The notes under the pieces are model-generated. The model ran no database searches. It worked only from the letters and a program-made list of their open reading frames with translations, and had not been told where the DNA came from. Source: Moniliella sp. 'wahieum' (lineage: Eukaryota; Basidiomycota; Moniliellomycetes; Moniliellales; Moniliellaceae). From it: DNA of 64,000 nucleotides. Numbering within the stretch: position 1 is the first letter of the stretch; every line of letters begins with the position of its first letter. Where the stretch lies: contig RSEE01000046.1 of assembly GCA_003971905.1 (NCBI GenBank), positions 372,001 through 436,000 of the forward strand, in the 5' to 3' direction. The position numbers were made by a program, and so were the translations under genes. Shown in pieces: positions 11,445 to 22,505 of the stretch.

Positions 11445-11900
11445 GCCGGGAGGCGGGGCGTGAACGGGTCGAAAGGAGAGCCACGGAACTAACGAAGAAG
11501 ATCAGTATGGAGATCCCGATGGCGGATGAGGGCAGAGAAGCAAGACGTACCATGCTGGGGATGGGGTGGTGGTGGTGGTGGGGTGGTGGCGGCGGCGGCA
11601 GCGGGCTGGAGAGATCTGGTGAGGCATCCATCCCGCCTCGAGTGCTCCTCGCATCCCTGTGCATCAGCAGGCGTGGCCCCGGCGGAAGAGACAGCGGAAT
11701 TAATTGCGACGCCTGGCCTGCGATGCATGATGCTTCACTTGCAATGTTGAGTGTTGTGCAATTGCGGGGCAACCACACGCACGTGACCTCAACCGACTGC
11801 TTGGCATACGAGCTGTTTTGCCATGCCCAAGTGTTGCGACGTCGTACGCGGTGGGGTCTCCCCTCCCATCTAGATTGTTGGCATGTCCAATAGATCTGCT

Positions 11901-12653
11901 CTAGCGTTTCGCTTCTGCGTACCTAAAGCGTTGCCAAGGATAATACATGGCTGATTCGCAAGGAGGAGGAAAACAAACAGAGATATGCGTAGCCACCGGG
12001 AAGAAAATGTGTATGCAGAGGTGTCTGCGGGGCTGGACGTCGCCCCGCGTCACGGTGCGGCCTTTGACGCTGCGGACGGTGCCGTCATCGGGATTGGCCC
12101 GCCGGGTAAGGACCAACTTCGTGAGGATGAACTTGACCCCTCGGGCTAGTCGATGGTGAGCAACACGTCACGCATGTTGGCCCGTTCAGTCTGCATGGTC
12201 TTGCGGAAGTCTGTGGGGCCCATGGCAGCTTGTACGGAACAGGTGAAGGCCCAGGGTGAATGCGCTGGCGCGCAATGGAGTGAGAATAGCCTAAAGGATT
12301 CCTCTCCCAAAGCGAAGGGGGTTTCGATGTCACGGTCGAGGCATAAGTGTGCCGCCGTGGGGTACGGCAGGGGGGGGACGTGAGCAGATTGGGAGTCGGG
12401 GCTCAGCGGTCTGAGCGGAGGGAGAGAGACGTGGCCACTGGAAGATAGTCGGAGTCGGTGTAGTTGCGGTGTGCCCCCGGGGAATGGGAACATCGCCGCC
12501 GTCATCATCGCCCGTTAGGAATTCATCGTCGCGGAAACGTACGCTCTCGACAGGGTCGGAGCCCAGCCAGTGTCGCGATGAACTTGTAACAGCCATATTG
12601 GCTCTCAGTGGCGTTTGTAGTGACATGAATGCACTACCGAGTGCGGCTGACAT
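11901..12653 (-). CDS. Unrecognised coding candidate between UFD1 and acetolactate decarboxylase
   Basis: I do not recognise this. A frame opens at an ATG at 12653 (MSAALGSAFMSLQTPLRANM) and reads on as WLGSDPVESVRFRDDEFLTG with an acidic GDDDGGD run. Other frames in the following 500 bases read DIETPFALGEESFRLF, then FRKTMQTERANMRDVLLTI and VKFILTKLVLTRRANPDDGT, which look like protein rather than shadow. With the frame slips seen elsewhere this could be one gene of about 230 residues. Coding sense may also begin further upstream (about 12700-12865). Boundaries and product are open. Confidence 0.3.
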
Positions 12654-13228
12654 GGTCTGTGCGGACGGTGGGGTTGTGCTCCCAGGCCATACTCATCCGA
12701 AAGGTGGAGGACGGAGCTCTCAAAAAAGGCTTGTCTTTCGAACGCTCGCAGGGATTGCGTCCGGAAGAGTGGAGTTGAGGGAGATTTGAGGATGGTGGCA
12801 AGTGTGGCAGAGGGCCTCGGGCCACCAGTGGTGTGGAGGTTGGCGCCCTGGGGGCAGCGCCTCACCGGCTCACCAATGGCTCCTCAAACGCTTTCGTCGC
12901 ACAAGTACACTTGTAATTCTTCCTTTGCATAAATGTAAATGCGTTCTTCCTCCTGATCTTCTCCCGATGGCATCCATGCTCCACCCATACTAGACTCTCT
13001 TATTAATAGTGACGGATGATAAGTTCAACAGTATTATGTGCGGTCAACGTTAAATTGCGATCTGGCGATGCATCTGCCTGCGCAGGGCATTATAGAAGAA
13101 GTCTCTGGTGTGTTATTCACGAGAAATGGGTGCGGGGTGTGGTAGGTTGAACCCTCAAGCGACCCGAACGGGGGTTGTCAGGCAGCTGGACAAGTACTAT
13201 GTACCTTGGGGTAAAGAAACGAAGAACA

Positions 13229-13972
13229 TCACTGATATACGAGCCTGATGGCTCGACGCCGACCCATCTTCGACGCTCTTGATGTTTCCGACGACGTCTC
13301 GAGCTTGGCCTGGTTGAATCTTGCGAGGTAGGCAGGTCGATGTGCACTTTGTTTGCAACGGCAATGTGGATGGTAACGTTTCCGCCTTCAAGTCGAGCAC
13401 GTGGCCACCAATGTCGCGCTGGTCCGAGATAAAGTGGAGGTGCTGACCGGCAACGGAGAATCCCTGAAAGGCAAGCGGGGAACGGAAACCCGACAACCGT
13501 GCCGTGTTGGTCGGACAAGTTCATGATATGCTGGTTCTTCTGTAGTACCTCTAGCAGTGGCTGGCCGTGGTACTCTGGCCACAAAGGGACCGGATTCGCA
13601 GGTTGGGTAGTGCCCACCTTCAATGCGGGTAGGAGACAAACAGGTTGTCCTGCCCGGGCACGGCTGCGTCCAGGATAGCATCCAAGTCGTCTTGGAGGCC
13701 AATGTCATTGCCGCGCAGGGTGATTTGGGCTTCGAAGTGGGGGCCATGGCAAAGGGGATGGTATGCTCGGGACCCGCTACACGCACCGACCCGTCGTACA
13801 ACAACTGATACACCCCCGTCCAATAAGACCAGCGCCCCGCGCATGCGGAAAAATGTTCAGGCCTTGGTTACCGTGCTGGATCAGAGAGGAAAGGTGGTGC
13901 CCTGCTCGACGACGCCAGCCATGAGCGCATGAGCAGACTAAAATGGTACACCTCGTTAGGCCCAGCAGTCAT
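13229..13972 (-). CDS. Alpha-acetolactate decarboxylase
   Basis: Decarboxylates (S)-2-acetolactate to acetoin; best known from bacteria (BudA/AlsD) and present in some fungi. Segments in order: MTAGPNEVYHFSLL at the start, VYQLLYDGSVRVAGPEHTIP, FEAQITLRGNDIGLQDDLDA, GQDNLFVSY, PLWPEYHGQPLLEVLQKNQ, GTVVGF, then VAGQHLHFISDQRDIGGHVL, which holds the His residues of the family's metal site and the GGHVLD signature. The end VHIDLPTSQDF ... IRLVYQ closes with TGA at 13229-13231. After repair it is about 245 residues, the usual size. Several one-base slips are needed. No signal peptide is seen, so a cytosolic enzyme is inferred. Not linked to acetolactate synthase or an acetoin reductase in this window. 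Confidence 0.82.
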
Positions 13973-15804
13973 CGTGAAGGCCACCACGGAGGAGGGGGCT
14001 GAGGGGACGAGGAGAAGGGCGGGGTGGGGTCGCTACCAAAGATAGTGCGGTAGGGGGGAGGGCTGATGCTCGTCTTTAATAATTCGCTTGGACGCAGCTG
14101 AAATTAATGAAAGCTTTGGAGAAGCCTCAACTGTCCTGCGGCCCACCGGATCGCAGTTTCGATAATGACGGAACCAGCGGCCGCCGTTGTCCCTTACTAC
14201 TGTAGAGCCCTTTCCATCTGTTGATGCCTCTGTTCTGCTACGGTATAGAAGCCATCCTGTACGAGGCTTGCTGGTGGTGATCCTCCTCCCTTTCTCATCT
14301 AGCTTCACTAGTCACTCTGATGATCGATGAATGATTCTCCTTCACCCATTCTGACACGCTTTGAATCCATATCATTGACAGAGCTTAAGGCTGGGACAAC
14401 AGGGGAACGCTACGTCTAAAACGAACCGTTCATCTTGCGGGGGACACGCTTTTATAAATTTTTACGACTTTATACGTCGATCACTCTGCAAGCCGCGGTT
14501 ACTCTCAGTAGCGTTGCTCTTCATTAGAACTCCATCTAAATGAGGACAAGGTCTACAGAGAGAACGAGAAAGAAAGAGGCGGTGATGGATCTATTCCAAG
14601 AGAGGGGCCCGTTAGGGGCAGAACATAGGAGAGATGAGTCGGATAGAACAGCGCGAGGTGTGATGCGTGACATCATGGCGCCGAGAAACACTCCGTCTGA
14701 TTCCGCCTACCTACAGCGCGCCGAGTGTGGTAACGACCCCGATGGGTGGGCCACAAAGAAAAAAGCATCATGGTGGCAACGACGAGCCCATTTGATCATG
14801 GTCGTTAGCCGCAAATGGATTATGTGTTGGGCCACTGGGTGGCTTGTGTGTTTTGGCTGACGTCCCTTCTTCAGTCCCTCTCCTCCGCAGGCTCATCACA
14901 GGTGTTCCACTCGGTTGTTTTCTCGCTTCTGTGTTTTTCCCTTGTTCCGCAGCGTACTTGCCGTGGAGACTGGCTTAGTACTTGATGTTCCTCTGTGGAC
15001 GTTTTTGGTTGCCTTACAATCCACCACCTCCACTATAGTGCGAGTGCATTACCCTCGAGGACCATTAGCAGGATGCGGATCTCTCATCAATATGTCCGCA
15101 GCAGGATGTACCAAGTGGTCCGCTGACGCGGCGCTCTCACAGTCTGCTTGCCAAAGGAGCGGCAACAGCAAGACGGAAGAGGGAAGGGAGATGTCGGTGG
15201 ACATTGGAGGCGAGAGGGCGGGGTGGAAAGCGCACGGCGGGGCAACTGGGGCAGCGGCGGGCAGGCAGATTGCCGCCGGATACGCGGTGGGCGTGGACGG
15301 GTGCTGTGTCACATGTCAGATCTCAGATCCCAAGGACAGCCGATGTGGCCGCCCAGCCGAGGGCGGCTGACGCACTGACGATCCTGGCGTCGGGGGCGCT
15401 GGCATGCTTGCATGCTGCATGCTCTGGCTAGCAATAAAGTTGGCCCGCCCACGCAGTCTGAGTACTCACCCGTCGATCCCAGCAGCCGGCGCACGGGGCC
15501 TGCTGCGTCACCCATCACCCGTTGGATGTCACCAGCAACGCGCACGCGCCCAGCCAGCGCTCGTTTTTGGGCGCGCAAGTGGCGCACACTGGCGTCCGGC
15601 TGCGGCCGGCACGTGCGCGCTGGCGTCGCAGACGCGACGATGTTGTTTGCTGCGTAGGTCGGCTGGATATTCCCAACGGTGCGGCCGCAAGCCGACCAGA
15701 GCCAGTCGGCCCAGTTCACGCCATCCAGGCTGCAGCCCCTGCTTATAAGCATCCACCCTTTCTTTCCACCACCTCGGCCGCCTCCATCCATCTGTCCCCT
15801 CGCC
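13973..15804. other. 1.8 kb without a supported gene
   Basis: Upstream region of the acetolactate decarboxylase (minus) and of the C2H2 protein (plus). Open frames here (for example about 14540-14860 and 15204-15431) show no family features. GATGATCGATGAATGATT-type words occur near 14318-14335. The C-rich stretch at about 15750-15800 directly before the next start is probably a pyrimidine-rich leader. Confidence 0.45.
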
Positions 15805-17256
15805 ATGCCCACCTCCGCCTCCACCTGCGCGCCTCCACACCCTGGCCCACCGCCCCCGCATCCGCTCGCGCGCACATCCCTCCTTTGCCGCTGCTGCCTC
15901 CGCTCGATCTTCTCTGTTGGTCCTCAGGAACCCTCCGCACGCCACCCCCCGCCCGCTGCGGAGGGGACAGGCATCAAGACGGTGCTGGTGGCTGGGGCGC
16001 GGGAGCGCATGCGGCCCAATCCTGGGCCGTCGGCAACACGCAGGCGGTAGCGCCGCCCCCGTGCCAGTGTCGCGGTGCGACCAGGCGGGCTGCACCAAGG
16101 CCTATGCCGGTCCCAACGCTGTTAGCAACCTCAAGCGCCACAAGGCCAATGTACACCACATCCCCCTCTCGGCTCAGCCGCGACATACCCGGTGGGACCG
16201 CAACCCCAACCGTCCCAAGGATGAGCAGGAGCGGCGCGAACGGATGCTGGAGGCCAAGCGCAAGTACGCCCGCAAGGCCCGTGCGCGACAAAGGGCCGCC
16301 AGCACGCTGCCCGCGCCGCTGGCTTTCCCCTCTCTCGCCCTGCCAGCGATCTGCCGACCCCTGCTGCCTCTCCCCACCTTGCCACGGACCGTGGCGCGCA
16401 CGTTGGCCCGTTGTTGCCCAGCCACGCACCTCGGCAAGCACCTGCTTCCTATCCGGGTCTTTCTTCTATACCCCGCAACCACCCCAGCTTGCACTGCCCC
16501 CGGCTCCAACCCCCTTTCCACCTACCTTGCTCCGCCCGCACAGCGTGCCTACCAACCTGGCCCCGCTGCCCCCGTTCCACTCGAAGTGAATCTGCTGCGT
16601 CCAGTGAGCTTGGCAGGTGGCTCAGCAATTCGCTGGGCCTGTTGGAGACCAGTTTGCCTCACCCCTCTCTGCTCTGGCACGGCGGCTTCGACTTGGTATG
16701 CGAACCAGCAGCGACCTCTACCCGTCCCTGTCCCGCGCTGCGGAGCCCATGGCCATGCTCAATTTCCCATCTGCCTCCAGCCTCCATTCTCTCTTTTGTC
16801 CGATTCGCCCGCCTTTCCATCTAGCTGGATGGCGTCTGCGAACCCACCCCTCGGACGTATCTGTGCCTTCCTTCTTTCCTCCTTGGCCGGCGACGATTCA
16901 GAGGTGGGCATGAGCAGCACCGACACCCAACTCACCATTCCTTCCCTTACTGCCTCCCCTCCGCTCGGCCGGCTCAAGCCTGACCTTTCGTCCGAATGGG
17001 CAGGGCCCTCCACCCTCTCCCCAGCGTGGCTGCGCCTACCCTGGCACCCGGTAGTGCGGGTGGGGGGTGGCAAGTCGACAAGCCATCGGAGGAAGAGAAG
17101 AAGGGGATGGAGAGTGACCTGTGGGGCATGACCATGTTTCGCTCTCCGTCCCGAACGGGATTGAGTCCGTGGAAGACGTGGCTTGGCTCGGATCTGGACG
17201 CGTCCCCGTCTGGCCGGAAAAAGGGGGTGGGAACGAGTGCACTCTTGTTGAATTAG
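15805..17256 (+). CDS. Single C2H2-type zinc-finger protein, putative transcription factor
   Basis: A finger is read at about 16076-16156: CDQAGCTKAYAGPNAVSNLK followed by RHKANVH. The spacing is C-x4-C-x15-H-x4-H; classical fingers have twelve residues in the middle, so this one carries about three extra. It is followed by a strongly basic helix-like stretch (DEQERRERMLEAKRKYARKA and RARQRA, about 16213-16305) and then a long Pro/Ser/Ala-rich region. The chosen start MPTSASTCAPPHPG is the first Met after the C-rich leader. Later frames read DDSEVGMSSTDTQLTIPSLT and SEEEKKGMESDLWGMTMF, ending at about 17256. A DNA-binding regulator is inferred from the finger plus basic region; target unknown. 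Frame slips make the ends uncertain. Confidence 0.6.
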
Positions 17257-19019
17257 GTGAACTTGACCTGCCATCAGGACAAAGAGTTGCGGGCTCAAGC
17301 TCAATATTCAATGTTGGTCAGCGGAGCAACCCCCCTTTCCCTTTTTTTCCTCGCGTGGGCTCGGTCGCAGGGGGTGAACCGGGTTGATGGGGTTGATGCA
17401 CTGATGATCGAGCTAGCTTCAAGCCCAGTTGGCTCTACGCTTTTTTTATGTTGTTCTGCGGGAAATACTCGGCTCATGCATCATGCGCACTAGCGTCGAA
17501 TGCCTGGTCCTGTTCTATCTTCCTACTATCTTATTTGTCCTTGTCCTGTCTGTTGTCTTGTCTTTGTCTTGTCTTGTCTTGTCTTGCCTTGTCATGTCTT
17601 GATCTTGTTTTGTCTTGTTCGTGTTGTGTCTTGTCTTTTGTTGTGTACTATGTCGCTGTTGTCTACTGCCTCTTGGCTCATCCGCACCGCCGCTGTTCTC
17701 TCCTGCCTCTAGCCTCCGACCCAATCGCCTGTCCTCTCCTCACCTTGTACTGTAGACACCATGCGCCCTCACGCCGCTCGGTTACTCACTTCCATTTGTG
17801 CGACAACAGATCATCCAGCGACTGGGGAAGGAGCGCGATTTTGTTAGGCGAGGTGACCGGTGGACATTGAATATCGGCGGTTGATCAAAAGAGAGGGCCA
17901 TGGCAACGACAGAGTGCACGACATGCCTGAAGGCGCTATAGCATTTCAGGTGGTGGTTCAACGTTACCAGAGCGTTGAACCGCGGAATCCCCCCTCCAAT
18001 AAGGCCGATGGGGGTCCGAGATCAGAGTGTGGGGCGGACATGGTAGAAGTGCAGTATCCCCAGGCGTCACCGACATCCGCCTCAATGTGATCGGCTGGCA
18101 TTATGATCGACATGATCATCCTACCCTCCTGATCGAGATGCTCTGATCTGTGGGCACAACGTTCATTATACGTCGACAAAAAGGCCCAGCCGGGGGCGGA
18201 GGGGGGGACGGAGGATACGACGAATCGGAAGAGTGCAGCCCTGTGCAGCCCGACCTGGTCCTCGCAGAGTCCTTCTGTCAGTGTCTCTCTCAATGCGACA
18301 TATAGTGACATGTGTGCACGCCTTGCCCGGCCCTATCTATCATCGACATGGTTGCCTCTGAATTCACGTCGGCATGCAAAACTCTGAGAACTCACGACCT
18401 CCCTGCTCTCTATCGGCCACACAGGCCCGCTATAGGCCAGCGTCCATCGCGGCGCACACGCAATCTGGCAACCACCATCATCTGCCTCGTCGATCATCAT
18501 ACAACTATCGAGCCGAACCCCCCCGGCCTAGTACGTTGAGCCTCACCTCCCGTCTCTATAGCCCCGTTGGGAGTCTTTGCTTCAATGGTTGTCAGTAGGA
18601 TCGATCAATCGGGGAAACCTGTCCTCCTGTAAGTTTTACTTTGCGCTAAGAGCAATATGGCCCCTCATTAATGATTAAACCCCAGTTACGACTGAGTCCC
18701 AGCCCTGGCACGTCCCAGCGGCATGCGGTGCGAAGGACCGGAATGAATATTGAATCCACTGGACCTGGTGCATCATTTCACATCCCACTGCCCATGCCAC
18801 ATGTCACACTGAGCGGCACAGACAGACAGTGCCCCCCGGCGGGGCCCCAACCCACGCTGCGCGCGGCGCACTTGAAATTAACCTCCAACCCGATCCAACC
18901 ATTTATCAATCGAGCCTCGCCCCCGTCGCGTCGGATTCGCGCGCACGTTCACGTTCACGTTCACGGTTCACATTCACGTTCGCGTCTGCTCCCCCGCCCC
19001 CTTCCGATCCGGCACGACG
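17257..19019. other. Intergenic with CTTGT repeat
   Basis: No supported gene in 1.76 kb. Contains the CTTGT repeat listed separately, GATCGA/GATCAT words around 18088-18140, and a run of CACGTT repeats at about 18940-18975 shortly before the RAD51-paralogue start. Confidence 0.45.
17535..17645. repeat. Degenerate (CTTGT)n pentanucleotide repeat
   Basis: About 110 bp of CTTGT units with interruptions (CCTTGT, CATGT, TTTTGT). Intergenic. On the minus strand it reads as a long ACAAG purine-rich frame, which is an artefact of the repeat. Confidence 0.85.
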
Positions 19020-20467
19020 ATGGAGCTGCAGAGCGCATCGCAGATCGTTGCCCAAACGCAGCCTGGCCGGGGCACCGCAGCGCTGCTGCCAGCCTCGTTG
19101 CCGCGCCGCCCTGCGCCGCGCCTCTGTACCGGGTACGACGCGCTGGACATGGTGCTAGGTCGGTGGCGCAGCGCGCTGCCTGCATCGGCGTCGGCGTGCT
19201 GCGTCTGCTTCAGGGGGCGGCGAACGTCGTGGCCTGCCGTCCGGCACGACGATGGAGATTTTGGGCCCGACAGCGTCGGGCAAGAGCCGGTTGGCTGCGC
19301 AGGTGGCGGTGCGGTGGGCACAAGAGGCGTGTAGGATGAGCGGGACGACAACGCCGAGGCGTGGGTGTATGTGATTGGTGCGTGCCAATCAATGGTCTGC
19401 ACGAAGGGAGCGTGCGAGCCCCACGAAGGTGGAGGCAAGGAGCAACCAACTGACCCAGACTGAGCCGGGTGCAGATGCTGAAGGGTCGCTGACCAGCTAC
19501 GTTGGTGGCGACGGTGGAAGCGCTCTGTAGGAGAGCGGAGGCCCAAGTGGAAGGAGAAGGGAAGGGGAAGGGAAGGGGAAGGGGAAGGGGAAGGGGAAGG
19601 GAAGGGGAAGGGGAAGGGGAAGGGGAAGGGGAAGGGGAAGGGGAAGGGGAAGGGGAAGCGCAAGGGGACACTGGCTGTTCGGTGTACGAGGTGATAGAGC
19701 GAATGCGCTACACTCGCTGCACCTCAGCTACGCAGTTGGTCGCGCTGCTGCAGACGTTGGCGAGCAACCTTTACAGTGGCTCTTCTTGTTCCCACCCGTT
19801 CCCGGCGCTGCTGGAGCATCCGCACCGATGCCTGCTCTTGCTCGACAGCCTCGACGAATTCCTTCGCGGCCAATTTCAAACGGACGTGGCGGCGAGCTGC
19901 GCACGACCTACACGACTGTACTGCAGCACTAGCCGCTCGTGGTGTGTCGGTGGTAGCGACCAATGGGATGGGGATCAAGGTGACGCGGGGATGTGGGCGG
20001 GTTGCTGGTGCCCAGTGCGAATGGGGTGCCTACGTTTGGTCCCCGCTGGCGGCCATGACGATTTGCGCAATTGGCGGTCACTCTTGGGCCGGGAACACGT
20101 GTGTCGGGTCCTGCTTACCTGGGACACACCTGCGAGGCAGGCAGCAGCAACCCACCAGCGTCGCCGGCCACGCGTCTTCGGCGTCTTCTTCCGTCTCGCG
20201 TACGCCGCCGCCCGCTCTGGGTCAATGGGCCCTTGTCTTTCCCGTCCCGACACGGCCAACGAGGCTCAGCTCTGGAACGATCCGCGGCAACGCGTGCCCT
20301 ATGTGATTGGAGTAAGTGAAGTGGGATGAAAGGATGTCAGCGGGTTAGCGCGAGCCAAGGTCCACTGGGTACTGACTGCTATTACCTCTTTATTATTGCC
20401 TCTTCGTCTCTTTACCTTTTCTTGACAGCCCGATGGACTGTTCCAGGCACGAATGGAATCTGTCTAA
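19020..20467 (+). CDS. RAD51-family recombination protein (Rad51 paralogue) with Glu-Gly repeat
   Basis: RecA-fold ATPase, probably acting with Rad51 in homologous recombination. After MELQSASQIVAQTQPG comes LCTGYDALDMVLGGG, GLPSGTTMEILGPTASGKSR (Walker A GPTASGKS, about 19262-19287) and LAAQVAVRWAQEA. An intron at 19159-19213 (55 nt) joins VLG to GGERRG exactly. A probable second intron starts at about 19378 (GTGCGT) and ends in CAG at about 19459. Then SLTSYVVATVEALCRRAEAQ, a (Glu-Gly)n repeat, VYEVIERMRYTRCTSATQLV, the Walker B strand RCLLLLDSLDEFLRGQF, LAARGVSVVATN and RQRVPYVIG. The last intron 20312-20428 (GTAAGT to CAG) joins VIG to PDGLFQARMESV and TAA at 20465. I cannot assign it to XRCC2, RAD51D, RAD55 or another subgroup. 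It is convergent with OXA1, about 150 bp apart. Confidence 0.8.
19551..19657 (+). repeat. (GGGGAA)n hexanucleotide repeat coding Glu-Gly
   Basis: Nearly pure GGGGAA array of about 107 bp, with some GGGAAG units, lying inside the RAD51-paralogue reading frame. It encodes alternating Glu and Gly (with a few Lys/Arg) between the beta-strand after the Walker A block and the VYEVIERM block. Confidence 0.9.
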
Positions 20468-20619
20468 CTAGCTGCCCTGCTTCGCGTTGGGTGGTTTTCT
20501 TCTGACTCGCACTCGGTTCCATCTTACGGGGACGGAGTGAGAGGAAAAAAAAGGCAAGAAGATATGAGATGCCATAGCAGAGTTGGATTGGCCTGTTTTG
20601 GTCCTACGACTGGGCGGAT

Positions 20620-21955
20620 TTACCGTCGTTTCCCCACTCCTGCGACCTTGGCGGGAGGCGTCGGGCCGATACCTTGGCCTGGCCTGCTCCCGCCGCGGCC
20701 GAATGACCTTGTGGCTGGCTCTTGGTGGAAGAAGGGGAAGAGACAGTCTTGGTGGTGGCCATTCGGGTGGGGGCGAGGGTGGACGGGACCGTTTTTCGCG
20801 TTGGAGACGCGCTTTGAGTTCGTTGACCAAGTCCACCTCAGTTGGACCCTTGGCAGCGGCGGTGCGCGGGACGAGGCCGAGGAGGACCTTGACACTGTGC
20901 CGCGACAGGATGTATGTCTGGATAGCGGTGAGGAAGGCATTGGTGGTCCACATAGCAACACGGCCGAGGGGAAGGAACGAATGATGATTGGCGAACAGCA
21001 CAGGCCGACCCGCATAGCCCATTTGGTCGTGCCTGCAAATTTGGCGGCGGGCCCGGCGGCCTTCTGGTTGGCCATGCCGTCTCGGACGACACGATTTGGC
21101 ATGCGGCCGTCAAGAGGGGCAAGACCATGTAGTCGTCAGCCTGGGTTAGGTCGGGGAACCAGAGAATGCCGCCAGAGGTCATTGACCACAGTCCCGCATG
21201 GGCCATCTTGTCCAGCGCAAAAAACAGCGTCACAAATAGTGGCGCCGACACAAACATGGGCATCAATGGGCCCATGGGGTTGGCCTCGCGCATGGCCGCT
21301 GTCACTTCGGCCTGCTTGGCTTGCATCTCCTTGGCATTGCCCCGGTTCTTCACCACTTGCATCTCCTCCATCAAGCGTACCATCTTGGGCTGCATCTCCT
21401 GCAGCCGAAGCGTGGCCCGCTGCCCACGAATCGCAATGGGCAGCGTCAGTACCTTGAGCGCCACCACAGCACTCACAATCACACCCACCACGGAAGCCCC
21501 GTGGCGATCATAACAGTCTCCAACGCTTGCTGCATAGTCGGCACAGTGGCCCAGCCATTGGGCAGACCAGCGGCGGCAAACTCATTGGTCAAGTCGATCG
21601 GGGTAGCCGGATCGAACGTAACGGGCTCGGCCGCCGCTGCGGCAGCCTGGGTTGCCTCGGCGGAGGGGACCAGATCCGGGGGCGCAACGGAAGTGGCGGC
21701 AGGAGCGGGAGGCGGAGGCGGGGGAGGATCAAAAGGAAGAGCAGCAGGTGCAGCAGGTGCGGGGGAGGGGCAGGGGAGGAACTGGGCCAGAGAGAAAAGG
21801 CGCGTGTGTGGGGGGGCAGGCGGCGATCATGCCCGACGGCGGGAGGGAACGGGGGCGGGGAGCGGGAGGGAGCGGGAGAGGGGGACGGCCATGCTGGCGC
21901 GCATGTGGGGGAGCATGCGGCCTGCGACCGAGCGCGTGCGGAGGGCAGCAGCCAT
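20620..21955 (-). CDS. OXA1: Mitochondrial inner-membrane insertase Oxa1
   Basis: Oxa1/YidC-family insertase that places mitochondrially encoded and some imported proteins into the inner membrane. The start MAAALRTRSVAGRMLPHMRA has an Arg-rich presequence. A Pro/Ala-rich part follows, then PVTFDPATPIDLTNEF, TGLPWW and the conserved core: VGVIVSAVVALKVLTLPIAI, RLQEMQPKMVRLMEEMQ, GPLMPMFVSAPLFVTLFFAL, AGLWSMTSGGILWFPDLTQA, MVLPLLTAACQI, and WTTNAFLTAIQTYILS with a basic C-terminal tail. The core fits five transmembrane segments. One frame ends in PPAKVAGVGKRR at 20620, a plausible basic Oxa1 end; another runs on to 20468. At least three one-base slips; no intron resolved. Confidence 0.93.
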
Positions 21956-22505
21956 GATGAGGGGGCGGTGGCGGGGGCGGTGGTGACGGTGGTGGACGCG
22001 GAGCAGGCAGAATGGCCAGCGTGCTGGTTGCTACCGACGGCTGTTTGAGTGTCTTCCGGCTGGAAGAATGGGCGCGAGCTCCCGCCCCAGAGGCACCCAC
22101 ATCCAGCAAATGCAGCTTGGCCACGTGCACTTAGGTAATCGCCCACCCCGTTGTCTCGTTGTCGATGATTGATGTGTAGCTTTTCTGACAGACGACTACT
22201 AGACCGAACGCACTAAGGAACATTACCGGCCTATTGCGTGCAAAGCGTGGGGCACCAGTAAATACAACAGAGAATCCGCCACGTCCAAAAAAAACGGCCG
22301 CAAGGGCGTAGCCAAGGGAGATGGGGTACGTTGTTACGCATCCTCCTGCTGCTCCTCTGGCCTGGTTCCGCGTCGCGACCAGGGCAGAGTTCCAGCTCGA
22401 CTCGCCCTCTGCCCCACTTCGTCGCGTGAGTGGAACAGGTCGGGCCAGCCGGGCCACTGGTCAGGCTGCGCGACAAACTTGGGAACGCCAACGAGGAGCG
22501 CGGCA
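21956..22505. other. Intergenic between NIPA-like and OXA1 genes
   Basis: About 550 bp holding the OXA1 promoter and the 3' flank of the transporter gene. A GGC/GGT-rich stretch lies at 21960-21995. No supported gene. Confidence 0.45.

Noticed and set aside
14540-14860. 106-codon charged open frame
   Set aside because: No family features, no supporting context, and composition not like neighbouring genes.
17500-17724. Cys/Leu/Val-rich plus-strand frame and Thr/Asp/Lys-rich minus-strand frame
   Set aside because: Both are translations of the CTTGT repeat.
18974-19671. Long minus-strand frames of Pro-Ser or Pro-Phe repeats
   Set aside because: Shadow of the GGGGAA array inside the RAD51-paralogue; the plus-strand frames carry Walker A and B motifs.
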